In this document: positions 57,064 to 64,000 of the stretch, piece after piece | Layout: every line of letters begins with the position of its first letter | Numbering within the stretch: position 1 is the first letter of the stretch | Origin: Paractinoplanes tereljensis | Lineage (GTDB): Bacteria; Actinomycetota; Actinomycetes; Mycobacteriales; Micromonosporaceae | Length of the DNA: 64,000 nucleotides | Assembly: GCF_016862435.1 (NCBI RefSeq) | Contig: NZ_BOMY01000061.1 | Location: 1 to 64,000 of the forward strand | Direction: 5' to 3' | Position numbers and translations under genes: made by a program | Notes under the pieces: model-generated | What the model was told of the DNA's origin: nothing | Database searches by the model: none | What the model saw: only the letters and a program-made list of their open reading frames with translations

Positions 57064-57567
57064 ATGGCCACGGAGAAGGCAATTCTGGCCGGCGGTTGTT
57101 TCTGGGGGATGCAGGACCTGATCCGCCGCCGCCCCGGGGTGGTGTCGACGCGGGTCGGCTACACCGGCGGCCAGGTGCAGAACGCCACCTACTACAACCA
57201 CGACGGCCACGCCGAGGCCATCGAGATCACCTTCGACCCGGCGCTGACCTCATATCGCGACCTGCTGGAGTTCTTCTTCCAGATCCACGACCCGACCACG
57301 GTCAACCGGCAGGGCAACGACATCGGCACCAGCTACCGCTCGGCGATCTTCTACGAGACCGACGAGCAGAAGCGGGTCGCCGAGGACACCATCGCCGACG
57401 TCGAGGCGTCCGGGCTGTGGCCGGGCAAGGTGGTCACCGAGGTGACCGCGGCCGGAGCGTTCTGGGAGGCCGAGCCGGAGCACCAGGATTACCTGGAGCG
57501 GATCCCGGACGGTTACACCTGCCACTTCCCGCGGCCCGATTGGAAGCTGCCGCACCGGGTCAAGTGA
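57064..57567 (+). CDS. msrA: Peptide methionine (S)-S-oxide reductase
   Basis: A 167-residue MsrA with the catalytic Cys12 in AGGCFWGMQDLI, the conserved RVGYTGGQVQNATYYNHDGH and EAIEITFDPALTSYRDLLEF blocks, and HDPTTVNRQGNDIGTSYRSA. It reduces methionine-S-sulfoxide in proteins. The start is the ATG at 57064 (a GTG codon directly precedes it). It converges with the GntR-type gene, the two stops almost touching. Confidence 0.97.
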   Translation: MATEKAILAGGCFWGMQDLIRRRPGVVSTRVGYTGGQVQNATYYNHDGHAEAIEITFDPALTSYRDLLEFFFQIHDPTTVNRQGNDIGTSYRSAIFYETDEQKRVAEDTIADVEASGLWPGKVVTEVTAAGAFWEAEPEHQDYLERIPDGYTCHFPRPDWKLPHRVK

Positions 57568-57568
57568 C

Positions 57569-58252
57569 TTACATCCAGCCGGCCGCGGTCGAATCCGGGG
57601 CGGTCAGATCCTCGGCCATCCGGACGATGAGCTGACTGACCCGGGTGTCCCGGTCGTGCGCGCTGTGCGAGAGGCTGGCGGTGCGGGCGGCCACCGCGTC
57701 GCCGGTCCGGATGGCGTCGAGCAGCGTGGCGTGCTCGGCGTAACTCGGGCCGAACTCACGGGCGCCGCCACCCGCCGTGGTCCACGGCGCGGACACCTTC
57801 ACCTGCGCCTCGATCGTGCGCAGCAGCGCGGTGATGGTGCGGTTGTGGGCGGCGTTGCGCACCGCGTCGTGGAAGTGGTTGAAGATCCGGCGCACCTCGG
57901 CCGGGTCGGTGCTGGCCTGCGACCGGTCGTGCAGGTCCTGCAGCCGGGCCAGGTCGATCGGGGTGGCCCGGGTCGCGGCCGCGTAGGCGGCGGAGGACTC
58001 CAGGATGGCCCGGGTCTCGAAGATCTCCAGGATCTCCTCGTCGGTGCGGCGGCGGATCTCGAAGCCGCGCTTCCCGGAGGCGAGCAGGCCGTCGTTCTCC
58101 AGCAGGGCGAGTGCTTCCCGTACGGGCGTGCGCGAGACCTGGAACTCGTCGCTGAGCACCTGCGGGATGAGCGGTGTCTCCGAGTCGTAGTGGCCGTGGG
58201 TGAGCCGTTCCAGGAGCGTCCGGTAGACCGTGTCCCGGGCGTTCGCCGTCAT
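57569..58252 (-). CDS. GntR-family (FadR/FCD) transcriptional regulator
   Basis: A 227-residue regulator. The N-terminal winged helix is LLERLTHGHYDSETPLIPQV, EFQVSRTPVREALALLENDG and KRGFEIRRRTDEE; the C-terminal part is an FCD ligand domain (RRIFNHFHDAVRNAAHNRTI; LLDAIRTGDAVAARTASLSH). Ligands of this group are usually small organic acids. It is the last gene of the thiM operon, overlapping the sulfurtransferase stop by 4 bases. An operator-like repeat lies before thiM (61081-61100), so it probably controls its own operon and perhaps the divergent RuBisCO-like gene. Confidence 0.93.
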   Translation of the reverse strand: MTANARDTVYRTLLERLTHGHYDSETPLIPQVLSDEFQVSRTPVREALALLENDGLLASGKRGFEIRRRTDEEILEIFETRAILESSAAYAAATRATPIDLARLQDLHDRSQASTDPAEVRRIFNHFHDAVRNAAHNRTITALLRTIEAQVKVSAPWTTAGGGAREFGPSYAEHATLLDAIRTGDAVAARTASLSHSAHDRDTRVSQLIVRMAEDLTAPDSTAAGWM

Positions 58253-58989
58253 TCGCGTCCCCGTTCGCGCCATTCGCTTAGTGAGCCGTCGTACAGCCGC
58301 GGGGCGGGCAGGCCGGCCGCTTCGAGCGCCAGCACAAGCCCGGCCGCGTTGATCCCGCCGCCGCAGTAGACGATCGCCGACGCCGAGAGGCCGATCGCGG
58401 CGGCACGCTCCCGGATCAGGTCGAGGTCGAGGGTGCCGTCCAGGCGGAGCAGTTCCGGGTACGGCAGATTCGTGCTCCCGGGGATGTGCTCGTCCTCGAA
58501 GCTCGGCCGGCGCAGGGCGCAGACCAGCTGGTCCTGACCGGCGGTGACGTCGGCGAGGTCGGCGGTGACCGGCCCGGGGGCACCCAGGGTCAGCGTGCTC
58601 GACTCCACCGGGAACGTCCACGCGCCGAGGCCGCCGTCGAGCACGCTCACCGACTCGAACCCGTGGACCCGCAGCAGCCACCAGACTCGGGCCGCCCACG
58701 CGCCGCCGTTGCGGTCGTAGACGACCACCCGCGCGCCGTCGCACACCCCGACGGCCTGGGCGGCGGCTCGCAACTGCTCGACCGGCGGCATGGTGAACGG
58801 GTACGGCGCATCGGGGTCGGAGAACGCGGTGAACAGGTCGGCGAACCGCGCTCCCGGGATGTGCGCCTCGGCGTACGCGGCAAAGCCGGGTTTGAAGCCC
58901 TCGGCCGTGCGTTCGATGGAGGCATCAAGCACGACCACCTCGGCGAGGTGCTCGTGCAGCCAGGCCGCGTCGACGAGCGGCGCGGTCAT
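58249..58989 (-). CDS. Rhodanese-fold sulfurtransferase (SseA/thiosulfate-type, two domain)
   Basis: A 246-residue two-domain rhodanese protein. The first domain is inactive-type (GFAAYAEAHIPGARFADLFT; VVVYDRNGGAWAARVWWLLR). The second has the active-site loop with Cys in IVYCGGGINAAGLVLALEAA. It would move sulfur from thiosulfate or 3-mercaptopyruvate to a thiol or acceptor. Its coupling (4-base overlaps) with an FMN monooxygenase and a thiazole kinase suggests a job in handling an organosulfur compound, such as taking up sulfane sulfur released from it; that is inference. Confidence 0.9.
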   Translation of the reverse strand: MTAPLVDAAWLHEHLAEVVVLDASIERTAEGFKPGFAAYAEAHIPGARFADLFTAFSDPDAPYPFTMPPVEQLRAAAQAVGVCDGARVVVYDRNGGAWAARVWWLLRVHGFESVSVLDGGLGAWTFPVESSTLTLGAPGPVTADLADVTAGQDQLVCALRRPSFEDEHIPGSTNLPYPELLRLDGTLDLDLIRERAAAIGLSASAIVYCGGGINAAGLVLALEAAGLPAPRLYDGSLSEWRERGRE

Positions 58990-60311
58990 CGGCGGCGGGC
59001 CTTCCACTCGCCGCGCTGCGGGCGGGTCAGGCCGAGGTTGTCGCGCAGGGTGCCGTCCTCGTACTCGGTGCGGAACAACCGGCGGCGCTGCAGCTCGGGC
59101 ACCACCTCGGCGACGAACTCGTCGAACGAGCCCGGCACGTGGGTGGCCTGGATGATGAAGCCGTCGGCGGCGCGGGCGTCCACCCACTGCTCCATCGTGT
59201 CGGCGATGCCGGCGGCCGAGCCGACCAGGCTGCCTTCGGTGCGGGCGCCGTACCAGCGGCCGATCTGCCCGACGGTCAACTTCTCGCGTTCCGCGAACTC
59301 CACCACCTCACGGTAGTGCCCCTCGACCCCGACCTCCTCGAGTGTCGGCAGCGGACCGTCCACGTCGTACTTGGTCAGGTCGACATTCACGTGATAGGCG
59401 AGCCGGGACAGGCCGGCCTCCACCGAGACCAGTTCGGCGAACGCCTCGTGCTTGGCCAGCGCGTCCTTGGTGTCCACGCCGATCACCGGGGTGGCGGCGG
59501 GCAGGATCTTCACCTGGTCCGGGTCCCGGCCGTGGGCGGCCGCGCGGGCCTTCACGTCGGCGTAGAACGCGATCGCCGATTCGAGCGACTCGTGGCTGCA
59601 GAAGATCACGTCGGCCCAGCGTGCGGCGAAGTCGCGGCCGGACTCGCTCGCCCCGGCCTGGATGATCACCGGATAGCCCTGCGGCGGCCGGGGCACGCTG
59701 AGCGGACCCTGCACCCGGAAGTGCTCGCCGTCGTGGTCGATCGCCTCGACGTTCTCCGGTTTGCCGAACACCCCGGATTCCTGGTCGGCGATGATCGTGT
59801 CGTCCGCCCAGCTGTCCCACAGCCGGGTGGCGACCTCGAGGAACTCCTCGGCCCGGGCGTAGCGCTGCGGCCGGGGCGGTAGCTTCGGCTCGCCGAAGTT
59901 CTGCGCCTCGGCGTCCTGGAAACTCGTCACCACGTTCCACCCCGACCGGCCGCCGGTGAGGTGGTCGATGGTGGCGAACTCGCGGGCCACGTTGTACGGC
60001 TCGTGGTAACCGGTGGAGACGGTCGCGGCCACCCCGAGGTGGGTGGTCGCCGCGGCCATCACGCTGATCACCGGCACCGGGTCGAGCCGGGGCGTGCCCG
60101 AGCCCCACTTCACCGCGGGCGCGAACGAGTTGCCGAGGCTGCGCGGGACGCTGAGGGCGTCCGGCACGAACGCGAAGTGGAACTTGCCCTCTTCCAGGAC
60201 CTTGGCGATCCGTACGTAGTGGGCGGCGGTCAGGAATGCCGGGGAAGCGTCTCTGTGTCGCCAGCCCGCGGTGCCCTGTACGCCGGCGTTGAGGAAGGCG
60301 GCCAGGATCAC
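58986..60311 (-). CDS. FMN-dependent monooxygenase of the NtaA/SnaA/DszA family
   Basis: A 441-residue LLM flavoprotein of the nitrilotriacetate/alkanesulfone/DszA branch: MILAAFLNAGVQGTAGWRH at the start, FHFAFVPDALSVPRSLG, HLTGGRSGWNVVTSFQDAEA (the family block GR.GWN.VTS) and RYARAEEFLEVATRLWDSW. These enzymes use FMNH2 from a separate reductase to oxidise sulfones, aminopolycarboxylates or thiophene-type sulfur. I chose the GTG at 60311, overlapping the thiM stop (GTGA). No flavin reductase is seen nearby. It sits between thiM and the sulfurtransferase in one operon, pointing to an S-containing substrate. Confidence 0.9.
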   Translation of the reverse strand: MILAAFLNAGVQGTAGWRHRDASPAFLTAAHYVRIAKVLEEGKFHFAFVPDALSVPRSLGNSFAPAVKWGSGTPRLDPVPVISVMAAATTHLGVAATVSTGYHEPYNVAREFATIDHLTGGRSGWNVVTSFQDAEAQNFGEPKLPPRPQRYARAEEFLEVATRLWDSWADDTIIADQESGVFGKPENVEAIDHDGEHFRVQGPLSVPRPPQGYPVIIQAGASESGRDFAARWADVIFCSHESLESAIAFYADVKARAAAHGRDPDQVKILPAATPVIGVDTKDALAKHEAFAELVSVEAGLSRLAYHVNVDLTKYDVDGPLPTLEEVGVEGHYREVVEFAEREKLTVGQIGRWYGARTEGSLVGSAAGIADTMEQWVDARAADGFIIQATHVPGSFDEFVAEVVPELQRRRLFRTEYEDGTLRDNLGLTRPQRGEWKARRR

Positions 60312-61078
60312 AATAGGGACAATTCGTCCACCAGGGCGACCGCGAACTCGCCGGTGCCGCGGGTGCGGGCGCCCGCGCGCTCGGCCGCCTCGGCGTAGGC
60401 CGCGTGCGAGACGACGGCTCCCTGGAACGCGTCGCCGTTGGCGAAGACCGCGGCGGCGGTGAGCGCGCCGAGGGCGCAACCGGCCCCGGTCACCCGGGTC
60501 AGCCGCACGTCGCCGCCGGGGACCTCTTCGGTGCGGGTGCCGTCGGAGATGTAGTCGACCGGGCCGCTGACCGCCACCACCGCGCCGATCCGGGCGGCGA
60601 ACTCGCTCACCGCGGCGACCGCGTCGGCCGAGGACACCGTGGTCTCCACGCCCTTGCCGGTGGCCTCGCCGCCGGCCAGCGCGATCAGCTCGCTGGCGTT
60701 GCCCCGGATCACCGCGGGCCGGAACTCCAGCAGTGAGCGGACGAAGTCGTCGTACTTCGCGGCGCCCGCGCCGACCGCCACCGGGTCGAGGACCCACGGG
60801 GTGCCGGCCTCGTGCGCGGTGCGGGCCACCGTGCGCAGCGACTCCTCGTCGCTGCTCATCAGGGCGGCGGTGTTGATCCATACCGCACTCGCGCCGGCCG
60901 GGAACGTCGTGGTCCAGTCGGACGCCGCGCCGATGGCCGGCCCCGCGCCCGCTGCCAGCAGCACGTTCGCGCTCAGGTTGGCCGCGATGTAGTTGGTCAG
61001 CCCGTACACGAAGGGGCCCTGCCCGGCGATCTGCGCCCAGCCCGCGCGGACGTCGTCGTCCTTCCAGCTCTTTGTCAT
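60308..61078 (-). CDS. thiM: Hydroxyethylthiazole kinase
   Basis: A 256-residue ribokinase-superfamily kinase: GLTNYIAANLSANVLLAAGA near the N-terminus, WVLDPVAVGAGAAKYDDF, VIRGNASELIALAGG and the active-site VTGAGCALGALTAA with the conserved Cys. It phosphorylates 4-methyl-5-(2-hydroxyethyl)thiazole in thiamine salvage. The start is ATG 61078; another in-frame ATG (61096) lies inside a symmetric sequence. No thiD or thiE gene is adjacent and no TPP riboswitch fits in the 81-base spacer. Its operon partners are an FMN monooxygenase, a sulfurtransferase and a GntR regulator. Confidence 0.92.
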   Translation of the reverse strand: MTKSWKDDDVRAGWAQIAGQGPFVYGLTNYIAANLSANVLLAAGAGPAIGAASDWTTTFPAGASAVWINTAALMSSDEESLRTVARTAHEAGTPWVLDPVAVGAGAAKYDDFVRSLLEFRPAVIRGNASELIALAGGEATGKGVETTVSSADAVAAVSEFAARIGAVVAVSGPVDYISDGTRTEEVPGGDVRLTRVTGAGCALGALTAAAVFANGDAFQGAVVSHAAYAEAAERAGARTRGTGEFAVALVDELSLL

Positions 61079-61080
61079 CC

Positions 61081-61100
61081 CTGTATATTGCTGCATACAG
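61081..61100. promoter_or_regulatory. Candidate GntR operator before thiM
   Basis: CTGTAT-8-ATACAG over 61081-61100. Its right half, CTGCATACAG, is one base from the CTGTATACAG palindrome typical of FCD-type GntR sites. It lies 2 bases upstream of the chosen thiM ATG and 60 bases before the RuBisCO-like gene, where binding could control both. Confidence 0.5.
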
Positions 61101-61159
61101 CGTAGTTTCGGCTGGTGACCCTAATCTCTATCCCACTTCTCCCGCTGGGTCGATAGGAT

Positions 61160-62263
61160 ATGGCGCCGATCACCGCGGTTTACGAGATCAGCGGCCCCGA
61201 CCCGGCGTTGCGGGCCGAGCTTGTCGCCGTCGAGCAGAGCCACGAGCTGCCCACCGAGGTGGCCCCGGCCAACGCGGTCCGGGATTCGCTCGCCCACGTG
61301 CGCACCGTCGTCGAGCGGCCCGGGCAGCCCGCGCTGGTCACCGTCGACTATCCCGCCGACCTCGCCGGAGGCGAGCTCGGCCAGCTGTTGGTCCTGCTGC
61401 TCGGCAACGTCTCGCTTCAAGATGGCGTACGCCTGGTAGACGTCACGCTGCCCGCCTCGTTGATCGAGGCGCTGCCCGGGCCGAGGCTCGGCATAGCCGG
61501 GATCCGAGCGCTGACCGGCGCACCGGAGGGTGCGCTGCTGGCGACCGCCCTGAAGCCGGTCGGCATGACCGTCGACCAGCTCGCGACCTTGGCTGCCGAG
61601 GTGGCGGCGGGCGGCCTGCACGTGGTCAAGGAGGACCAGGGCCTGGCCAACCAGCCGTGGGCGCCGTTCGCCGACCGGGTGCCGAGGCTGGCCGAGGCGG
61701 TCCGCCGAGCCAACCCGAACACCGCCTACCTGCCGGTGGTCAACGGCCCGGCGGCCGGCTTCGCCGACCAGGTGAAGCTGGCGCGCGACGCGGGCGCCCA
61801 CGGCGTACTGGTCATGCCCGGCATCGCCGGCTTCGGCGCCCTGTCCCACGCCGCCGAACTCTTCCCCGGCGGCATCGTGCTGGCCCACCCATCGTTCCTG
61901 GGCGGCTTCACCGCCGCGGCCAGCCACGGCATAGCCCCCGACGTCCTGTTCGGCACGTTGCTGCGTCTGGCCGGCGCGGACGCCACGATCTTCCCAAGCT
62001 GGGCGGGCCGCTTCAGCCTGACTCAGGCCCAGTGCCTGGCCATAGCCGACGCGGCCCGCCGCCCATTGAACGGCCTGCCCCCAACGCTGCCCACCCCAGG
62101 CGGCGGCATGTCCATCGAGCGAGCCCCAGAGCTGCTGGCCGCCTACGGCCCAGACACCCTCTTCCTGATAGGCGGCGACCTACACCGAGGCAACAACCCG
62201 CGGCGCGCCGCCGAACGCCTGGTCGCAGCGGCCGCAGCCGCGCGGCCCGTCAAGCGTCCGTAG
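61160..62263 (+). CDS. RuBisCO-like protein (form IV)
   Basis: A 367-residue homologue of the RuBisCO large chain, lacking features of true CO2-fixing forms. The barrel block GIAGIRALTGAPEGALLATA runs into LKPVGMTVDQLA, with the catalytic Lys (K175 equivalent). The carbamylated-Lys segment reads GGLHVVKEDQ where form I has K-D-D-E, so the Glu metal ligand (E204) is Gln. AHPSFLGGFTA (His294 region) and FLIGGDLHRG (phosphate site) follow. RuBisCO-like proteins enolise or isomerise sugar phosphates in methionine-salvage or related routes; the clade is unclear. ATG at 61160 follows TAGGAT closely, so the transcript may be nearly leaderless. It is divergent from thiM. Confidence 0.9.
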   Translation: MAPITAVYEISGPDPALRAELVAVEQSHELPTEVAPANAVRDSLAHVRTVVERPGQPALVTVDYPADLAGGELGQLLVLLLGNVSLQDGVRLVDVTLPASLIEALPGPRLGIAGIRALTGAPEGALLATALKPVGMTVDQLATLAAEVAAGGLHVVKEDQGLANQPWAPFADRVPRLAEAVRRANPNTAYLPVVNGPAAGFADQVKLARDAGAHGVLVMPGIAGFGALSHAAELFPGGIVLAHPSFLGGFTAAASHGIAPDVLFGTLLRLAGADATIFPSWAGRFSLTQAQCLAIADAARRPLNGLPPTLPTPGGGMSIERAPELLAAYGPDTLFLIGGDLHRGNNPRRAAERLVAAAAAARPVKRP

Positions 62264-62265
62264 CC

Positions 62266-62393
62266 GGTTGCGGTCCGCGCCGAGCGGCAGTCCCGCAAGG
62301 TCCACGGCCGTGCCGTGCCAGGCCGTGCTCGCGCGTGGCGCGATCTTGTGGGGTTGCGGTCCGCGCCGAGCGGCAATTCCGCAAGGTCTACGG
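62266..62393 (+). repeat. Two direct 42-bp repeats (62266-62307 and 62352-62393)
   Basis: Both copies read GGTTGCGGTCCGCGCCGAGC and continue alike to CGCAAGGTC(C/T)ACGG; 39 of 42 positions agree and the copies start 86 bases apart. They lie just after the RuBisCO-like stop in the 352-base gap 62264-62615, which holds this repeat, repeat copy B and no gene I can support. Confidence 0.75.
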
Positions 62394-62450
62394 TCGGCGT
62401 TGGTCGCACGTGGCCGGGGGCCTGCGGGTGGCCGGGGGCATGCCCGGCTT

Positions 62451-62534
62451 GGGGTCGGGCCCGCCCGCAGCGGGCGCGCGGAGGGCGAGTTGCACCTGCC
62501 GGGACCGAGTGGCACGGGACTGAACCAGGCCGTA
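62451..62534 (-). repeat. Dispersed 84-bp repeat, copy B
   Basis: On the minus strand this stretch aligns without gaps to 392-475 (copy A), differing at 8 of 84 positions, identical through the core GTGCAACTCGCCCTCCGCGC. It includes a perfect GCCCGC-T-GCGGGC palindrome. Both copies lie in gene-free DNA. Confidence 0.8.
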
Positions 62535-62615
62535 TTTATCAGAGGCGCCGCGGCAGACGGCCCGGCGCCCCGGCACGGAGAGGGCGGGGACGCCCGGCGT
62601 TGGGCTCGAAGGTTT

Positions 62616-63056
62616 CTAGGCCCGGATGAAGGCTGCGATTTCTGGGTTGCGGCGCAGGTCGGCGAGTTGGTCGGGGGTTGGCAGGACTGGGCGGTCTCGG
62701 TCCAGGATGACCGCGCAGAGGAAGCCGAACGGCTTGTCGACTGGGGCTCGGAACTGGTGCCAGGCCCAGCTTGGGACGAACACGACGTCGTGCTGGGCCA
62801 GGGGGAGGACGCGGTCGGCTACCAAGGCGCGGCCGTGGCCTCGGATCGGGATCACCACGTGGGTGTGTTCGTGGCGTTCCAGCGTGGTGTGGCCGTCGGG
62901 GCCCACCTCGAAGTAGCGCAACGACGTGCCCTGGCCCTGGGTGGCGTCGGTCAGGACCTGGCGGGTCACGGCTCGGTGGGTGCCGTCCTGCTCCTTGTAG
63001 GCCAGGACCTCGCCGCCCTCCCAGACGAACGGCTCGCGCTGGGCGCGCCTGGTCAT
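62616..63056 (-). CDS. Cupin-domain protein
   Basis: A 146-residue single-cupin protein: GPDGHTTLERHEHTHVVIPI carries the metal-binding HxH of cupin motif 1, and VVFVPSWAWHQFRAPVD carries the second-motif His. The C-terminus (GFLCAVILDRDRPVLPTP, then a helix) resembles, from memory, the cupin that releases methanethiol from methylthioxylulose 5-phosphate in Rhodospirillum. That assignment is inference. The ATG at 63056 overlaps the stop of the CoA-binding gene by 4 bases, so it is co-translated, third in an operon with an O-acetylhomoserine sulfhydrylase, which would use methanethiol. Confidence 0.83.
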   Translation of the reverse strand: MTRRAQREPFVWEGGEVLAYKEQDGTHRAVTRQVLTDATQGQGTSLRYFEVGPDGHTTLERHEHTHVVIPIRGHGRALVADRVLPLAQHDVVFVPSWAWHQFRAPVDKPFGFLCAVILDRDRPVLPTPDQLADLRRNPEIAAFIRA

Positions 63057-63526
63057 TGCAGGCCGGAGCGGACCGAGGTGATGCGCTGGGTGTTGAAGCC
63101 CAGCCAGTGCATGCGGCCTACGTAGCGGGCGTGTTCGACCTTCAGGCAGCGGTCCACGATCACGTCCAGGCCGCCCTCCTCGGCGATTTGGGCGCCCTCG
63201 TCGTTGATCACGCCGAACTGGGTCCACAGCGTGCCGGCCTTGATCGCCACCGCGTCCCGGGCGATCTCCGGCAGTGCGGACGGTGCCCGGAACACGTTGA
63301 CCACGTCGATCGGGACCGGCACGTCGCGCAGGCTGGGATAGCTCTTCTCGCCGAGGATCTCGGTCTCCCTCGGGTTTACCGGGATCACCTGGTAGTCGTG
63401 CCGCTTCAGGTAATAGCCGACGAAGTAGCTGGCCCGCAGGTGGTTGCCGGACAGGCCGACGATCGCGATCGTCTTCGCGTTGTGCAGCACCCGCTGGATC
63501 GTCGTGACGTCCTGGTAATCCGTCAT
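63053..63526 (-). CDS. CoA-binding-domain protein (YccU type)
   Basis: A 157-residue Rossmann protein of the CoA_binding_2 family: TIAIVGLSGNHLRASYFVGY, YYLKRHDYQVIPVNPRETEI, VPIDVVNVFRAPSALPEIAR and GLDVIVDRCLKVEHARY. Proteins of this family bind CoA but have no settled activity. In many bacteria, such a gene lies beside an O-acetylhomoserine sulfhydrylase gene, as here. The start overlaps the sulfhydrylase stop by 4 bases, and its stop overlaps the cupin start. Confidence 0.9.
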   Translation of the reverse strand: MTDYQDVTTIQRVLHNAKTIAIVGLSGNHLRASYFVGYYLKRHDYQVIPVNPRETEILGEKSYPSLRDVPVPIDVVNVFRAPSALPEIARDAVAIKAGTLWTQFGVINDEGAQIAEEGGLDVIVDRCLKVEHARYVGRMHWLGFNTQRITSVRSGLQ

Positions 63527-64000
63527 TTGGCTGCCACCTTCTCCAGCGCCTGTCCTAGGTCCCAGATCAGATCGTCCACCGATTCGGTGCCGACCGACAG
63601 CCGGATCGTCCCGGGGCCGACCCCGGCGGCCCGCAGCTCGTCCTCGCTGAGCTGCCGGTGCGTCGTGCTGGCCGGGTGGATGATCAGGCTCTTGGCGTCG
63701 CCGATGTTGGCCAGGTGCGACCAGAGGGTGACGGCGCGGATCAGATCTTGACCCGCGTCGCGGCCGCCCTCGACGTCGAACGAGAACACCGCCCCGGCGC
63801 CGAGCGGGAGGTATTTCTCCACCAACGGGCGGTATTCGCTGTCCGGTAGCCCCGGGTAGCCGACCCTGGTGACCAGTGGGTGCTTTTCCAGGAAGGCCGC
63901 GACGCGAACCGCGTTGGAAACGTGGCGTTCCATCCGGAGCGACAGCGTCTCCAGGCCCTGCAGGAACAGGAACGCGTTCAGCGGGGCCAGCGTGCCGCCC
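63523..64000 (-). CDS. O-acetylhomoserine sulfhydrylase, C-terminal part
   Basis: The gene continues beyond the right edge of the window; 159 codons before the stop are present. The segment matches the Cys/Met-metabolism PLP enzymes of the MetY type: GGTLAPLNAFLFLQGLETLS, LRMERHVSNAVRVAAFLEKH, GAGAVFSFDVEGGRDAGQDL, then LWSHLANIGDAKSLIIHPAS and TTHRQLSEDEL. It condenses O-acetylhomoserine with sulfide (homocysteine) or methanethiol (methionine). The PLP lysine lies outside the window. It is the first gene seen of the coupled sulfhydrylase/CoA-binding/cupin operon. Confidence 0.93.
   Translation of the reverse strand, partial: GGTLAPLNAFLFLQGLETLSLRMERHVSNAVRVAAFLEKHPLVTRVGYPGLPDSEYRPLVEKYLPLGAGAVFSFDVEGGRDAGQDLIRAVTLWSHLANIGDAKSLIIHPASTTHRQLSEDELRAAGVGPGTIRLSVGTESVDDLIWDLGQALEKVAAK

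Noticed and set aside
53168..57210. Long minus-strand open frames (656 and 735 codons) across the membrane GTPase and glycosidase regions
   Set aside because: Shadows of real genes; they cross several gene boundaries without matching any protein family.
61079..61159. TPP riboswitch for thiM
   Set aside because: The spacer is only 81 bases and lacks the CTGAGA and ACCTGATCTGG-like cores.

Overview
The window is high-G+C DNA with dense, often overlapping genes, frequent GTG/TTG starts and a typical multicellular-actinomycete repertoire: AfsR/BTAD regulators, GAF-ANTAR proteins, STAS/HATPase anti-sigma pieces, an ECF sigma factor, DUF5994 proteins and a CHAT/NB-ARC protein. A Micromonosporaceae member such as Actinoplanes is my best guess. 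This rests on gene content only.

Layout. 0-11.7 kb: the end of a clpC gene, an osmC remnant, a TetR/amidohydrolase pair, a P450, a small alarmone synthetase, a MarR/reductase pair with two clear operators, a hydrolase broken by an internal deletion, a DUF4157 toxin-like protein with a probable immunity gene, hemF, and a luciferase-like oxidoreductase. 11.9-16.4 kb: a processive GT2 synthase, an HlyD-like protein and a GH81 endo-beta-1,3-glucanase, which I read as a beta-1,3-glucan synthesis and turnover operon. 16.5-24.2 kb: stress and signalling genes (Acg-like, STAS, desaturase, two GAF-ANTAR, two DUF5994, ECF sigma, lipoprotein, Ser/Thr kinase, CspA). 24.3-30 kb: an oppABCDF peptide ABC operon. 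30.4-37.5 kb: two AfsR-type regulators, the second cut and joined out of frame to a ricin-type lectin remnant, then a secreted protein/histidine kinase/response regulator operon and decayed DNA.

37.5-55.2 kb is the standout region. A small TIR protein diverges from an Hsp70. A 1775-residue TIR-CHAT-NB-ARC-TPR protein diverges from a six- or seven-gene operon: GrpE-like, second Hsp70, fibronectin-type-III protein, zinc-ribbon GTPase, a large protein resembling GTPase-associated protein 1 (GAP1), a membrane zinc-ribbon GTPase, and an unlisted 40-residue membrane peptide. It looks like a chaperone- and GTPase-regulated conflict/immunity system of the double-GTPase type.

55.2-64 kb: a secreted glycosidase, dodecin and msrA, then sulfur-linked genes. 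A translationally coupled operon thiM/FMN monooxygenase/sulfurtransferase/GntR diverges from a RuBisCO-like protein. After a repeat-rich gap comes a coupled operon O-acetylhomoserine sulfhydrylase/CoA-binding protein/cupin. RuBisCO-like protein, cupin and MetY-type enzyme together recall the methylthioadenosine-isoprenoid shunt. An 84-bp repeat occurs near both ends of the window in opposite orientation. No tRNA, rRNA, CRISPR array, transposase or phage gene was seen.
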